A stretch of 36,902 bases of DNA, taken from Methylococcales bacterium (GTDB lineage Bacteria > Pseudomonadota > Gammaproteobacteria > JABHGC01). Of this stretch, positions 35,051 to 36,902 are shown piece by piece (positions within the stretch are counted from its first letter, which is position 1; every line of letters starts with the position of its first letter). The translations under genes and the position numbers were made by a program. The notes beneath the pieces were generated by a model. That model made no database searches and had not been told where the DNA came from. It saw only the letters and a program-made list of their open reading frames with translations. The stretch spans positions 1-36,902 of the forward strand of contig JABHGC010000161.1 in assembly GCA_018672285.1 (NCBI GenBank), written 5' to 3'.

Positions 35051-36109
35051 ATGATAAAAAATTCCATCTCGGCGGTCGTTTTTTTAGCCACCACGTTGAT
35101 CGTATCTGCCTGCTCACCCATTGGCCCAAACGGCATGCGCTACAACCGCCAAGACTATAACCTCGCACTTCAACAAACCAATGATGAACAGCTACTCCTC
35201 AATTTAGTTCGCTTGCGCTACCGAGACACACCACAGTTTATAGAGGTATCAAGTATATCAAGTACTTTTAACCTCACGTTAAACTCATCGGTTGCCGCCA
35301 CCATTAAACAAAACTTCTCAGAAGTGTATAACCTGGGCTTCTCTCACAGTTATGCTGAAAAGCCAACCATCTCATACTCTCCATTAAGCGGCGAACAATT
35401 TATTCAACGCATGCTAAGCCCCATTACTTTGGACAAAATCTTACTCCTTAACCGCTCTGGCTGGAGCAGTGAAAGGCTCTTTAGGGTGGCCATCCAACGC
35501 ATTAACCAAGTTAAAAATGCACTCAGCGCATCTGGTCCAACCCCTAATTATTTACCCGAATACCAACGTTTTGTTGCTGCCAGCAAAGCGCTTAGAGCAC
35601 TACAAAAAGCAGGTGCTGTTAACCTTCACCTCACAGGACCATCCCAGCAAAACTTTGTTGTCAACATGCAAGACATCCCTGCAAGGCAGACATTCAACAG
35701 CAACTTAGGGCTTCCTGATAAAACAACACACACCTTTAGTACAGCACCACAAACCAATGCTGTTCACATTGAAACACGCTCATTTTTAGGCGTCCTCTAT
35801 TACTTATCTCACGCTGTAGATATACCACAAGCTCACCAAGACCTAGGCATTGTCACGATTACTAAAGATCACAAGGGAGAGGTTTTTGATTGGAGGCAGG
35901 TTACACAAGGTGTGCTTAATATCAAATCTAGCTTAGAGCCACCAGAACACGCATCTACAGCGATTCAATACCGTGGTTATTGGTTCTACATTGACGATGC
36001 AGATTTAAATGCGAAATCAACTTTTTCATTGTTAATGCAACTGTACTCGTTGCAAGCAGGTAATATTAAATCAAGCGCCCCCGTTCTCACATTACCTGTA
36101 GGGGGGTAA
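35051..36109 (+). CDS. lipoprotein of unknown function
   Basis: 352 residues from the ATG at 35051. The frame opens at 34973, but the type II signal peptide begins here and AGAG precedes the ATG. The lipobox LIVSAC gives C21 as the lipidated residue, followed by SPIG, with no Asp at +2, so outer-membrane sorting is expected. The mature part begins with an NLALQQTNDEQLLLNLVRLR segment that I have seen in uncharacterised gammaproteobacterial proteins of similar size. No catalytic motif stands out. It is divergent from the protease-giant-kinase operon and convergent with the MlaC-like gene. Confidence 0.72.
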   Translation: MIKNSISAVVFLATTLIVSACSPIGPNGMRYNRQDYNLALQQTNDEQLLLNLVRLRYRDTPQFIEVSSISSTFNLTLNSSVAATIKQNFSEVYNLGFSHSYAEKPTISYSPLSGEQFIQRMLSPITLDKILLLNRSGWSSERLFRVAIQRINQVKNALSASGPTPNYLPEYQRFVAASKALRALQKAGAVNLHLTGPSQQNFVVNMQDIPARQTFNSNLGLPDKTTHTFSTAPQTNAVHIETRSFLGVLYYLSHAVDIPQAHQDLGIVTITKDHKGEVFDWRQVTQGVLNIKSSLEPPEHASTAIQYRGYWFYIDDADLNAKSTFSLLMQLYSLQAGNIKSSAPVLTLPVGG

Positions 36110-36147
36110 TTATGACCCAAGACACGAATGTGTCTTGGGAGATATTG

Positions 36148-36777
36148 TTACCATTGCTGTGATTCAATTCGAGCACGTTGTTGCTTTCGGTATTGCTGCT
36201 GGAAGTGACGACGATAATGTATCATCGCACTACTTCCATCGGCTGACACATCAAACACTTTCCACTGCTGGCCATTGTCATACAGCCTAAATTTCACTTT
36301 CACAATATAGCCTTGAGCCTTACGCAACCAAACATTGACATAAGCTTCATTGCGGCGACGCCCTTGCTTTGTCCTGCCAACTTTAACTTGCTGGCTCCGA
36401 TAAGTGGCCAAATTTTTAATCAAATTGGATAAAAAGGTTTGCCTTAAATACCCTTGCATTTTTGCTCTCTGGCGAGGGTTTGACTCACGATACAAACGCC
36501 CTCCAGACCATTTTGTCATATACTCAAAGTCAAAATAAGGCACTAATTGGGTATTCACAAAGTGCTCAATCCGCTCTTTATTACCCGGGCGGCTGTCTTT
36601 AAAGAAGTGTCTTAACTGTGCAAAACCGGTTTTGAGTAATGCCGATGGATTTTCTTGCTGCACCGGCTGCATCATATCTTCAGGGGCATACCAACCACGA
36701 CCAGAGGCATAACTTAACGATGTCATGCTAAAACACACCAAAGCAATCATTACTTGGTTGATCTGTAGAGTAGACAT
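36148..36777 (-). CDS. MlaC/Ttg2D-family periplasmic phospholipid-binding protein
   Basis: 209 residues. Signal peptide 1-24 (SYA). The domain has NTQLVPYFDFEYMTKW near 70-85, a pattern typical of MlaC/Tgt2 proteins that carry phospholipids between membranes, and a WKVFDVSADG block near 172-181. The C-terminal tail is unusually rich in Gln and Arg. An mlaFEDCB operon is not visible, as this gene stands alone at the right edge. A perfect AAAGGAG precedes the start. An intron remnant lies directly upstream, so its normal upstream partners may have been separated from it. It could also be one of the orphan paralogues paired with hopanoid or RND systems. Confidence 0.8.
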   Translation of the reverse strand: MSTLQINQVMIALVCFSMTSLSYASGRGWYAPEDMMQPVQQENPSALLKTGFAQLRHFFKDSRPGNKERIEHFVNTQLVPYFDFEYMTKWSGGRLYRESNPRQRAKMQGYLRQTFLSNLIKNLATYRSQQVKVGRTKQGRRRNEAYVNVWLRKAQGYIVKVKFRLYDNGQQWKVFDVSADGSSAMIHYRRHFQQQYRKQQRARIESQQW

Positions 36778-36833
36778 TGATGTCTCCTTTTATTTAAATT
36801 AATAAAATGCAAGGAAACATAATGCCCCTCACA

Positions 36834-36866
36834 GAACCGTACTTGAAGATTTCCCTCATACGGCTC
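36834..36866 (-). mobile_element. group II intron domain V (3' end of an intron), edge of window
   Basis: On the minus strand, a 33-base hairpin begins GAGCCGTA and ends TACGGTTC, with an AG bulge and GAAA-containing loop. It carries the AGC triad at positions 2-4. These are the defining features of domain V, the catalytic core of bacterial group II introns, usually 34 bases. TGTGAGGGG follows, as in many such introns. The region after it does not look like a complete domain VI. The rest of the intron and any reverse transcriptase would lie beyond 36902. Confidence 0.72.
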
Positions 36867-36902
36867 TTCAACTTAATTCACATACTTATGTGACCGCATA
36901 AA

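Noticed and set aside
1..36902. CRISPR arrays, rRNA genes, insertion sequences with terminal repeats
   Set aside because: No regularly spaced repeats, rRNA sequence or transposase-like protein was seen. The only mobile-element trace is the domain V hairpin at the right edge.

Overview
The window reads as a piece of chromosome from a mid-GC gammaproteobacterium. Evidence: E. coli/Pseudomonas-like gene neighbourhoods (folA facing apaGH; fkpB-ispH; rplM-rpsI; a yhfA-like osmC gene divergent from crp; rpe-gph-trpEGDC; thiS-thiG-trmB), a Vfr/Crp-type regulator, a beta-barrel porin ending in Phe, and a Gly-CCC tRNA like E. coli glyU. A sulfur-globule-like exported protein, a type I phosphoribulokinase and a possible GnnA/GnnB pair point toward the Thiotrichales/Methylophaga/Cycloclasticus side of the class. 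That placement is a guess; no rRNA is present to fix it. The genes are dense and mostly housekeeping.

Layout. 0.1-1.5 kb: nudE and cysQ. 1.5-3.6 kb (minus): a sugar aminotransferase and an NAD-dependent sugar dehydrogenase with overlapping genes. 3.6-4.5 kb: a small doubtful ORF and an exported ankyrin protein. 4.6-7.8 kb: apaG-apaH, folA (minus), fkpB-ispH. 7.8-10.6 kb (minus): porin, rpsI, rplM and a thioredoxin-like [2Fe-2S] ferredoxin. 10.6-12.4 kb: a GlcF-like iron-sulfur protein overlapping coq7. 12.5-13.7 kb: OsmC-family gene and crp. 13.8-19.4 kb (minus): rpe, gph, trpE, trpG, trpD, trpC. 19.5-22.7 kb: an alpha/beta hydrolase and a CopD-like membrane protein (plus), then a lytic transglycosylase, a DUF350-like membrane protein, a small membrane protein and a DUF302 protein (minus). 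22.9-27.3 kb (plus): purC, a small exported protein, tRNA-Gly, thiS, thiG, trmB and phosphoribulokinase. 27.6-28.6 kb: a small ORF and the sulfur-globule-like gene.

The most unusual part is 28.8-35.0 kb on the minus strand. A membrane-anchored aspartic protease lies upstream of a protein of about 1580 residues, which is followed three bases later by a PfkB-family sugar kinase. The giant protein carries two cyclic-nucleotide-binding folds, a rhodanese domain, some 860 residues of coiled coil, one membrane span and a periplasmic FGE/SUMF1-like domain without the usual catalytic cysteine pair. I know of no described function for this combination; it is the best candidate here for an uncharacterised envelope-spanning system.

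The right edge (35.0-36.9 kb) holds an unknown lipoprotein, an MlaC-family periplasmic protein and, just upstream of the latter, what looks like domain V of a group II intron whose body would lie outside the window.
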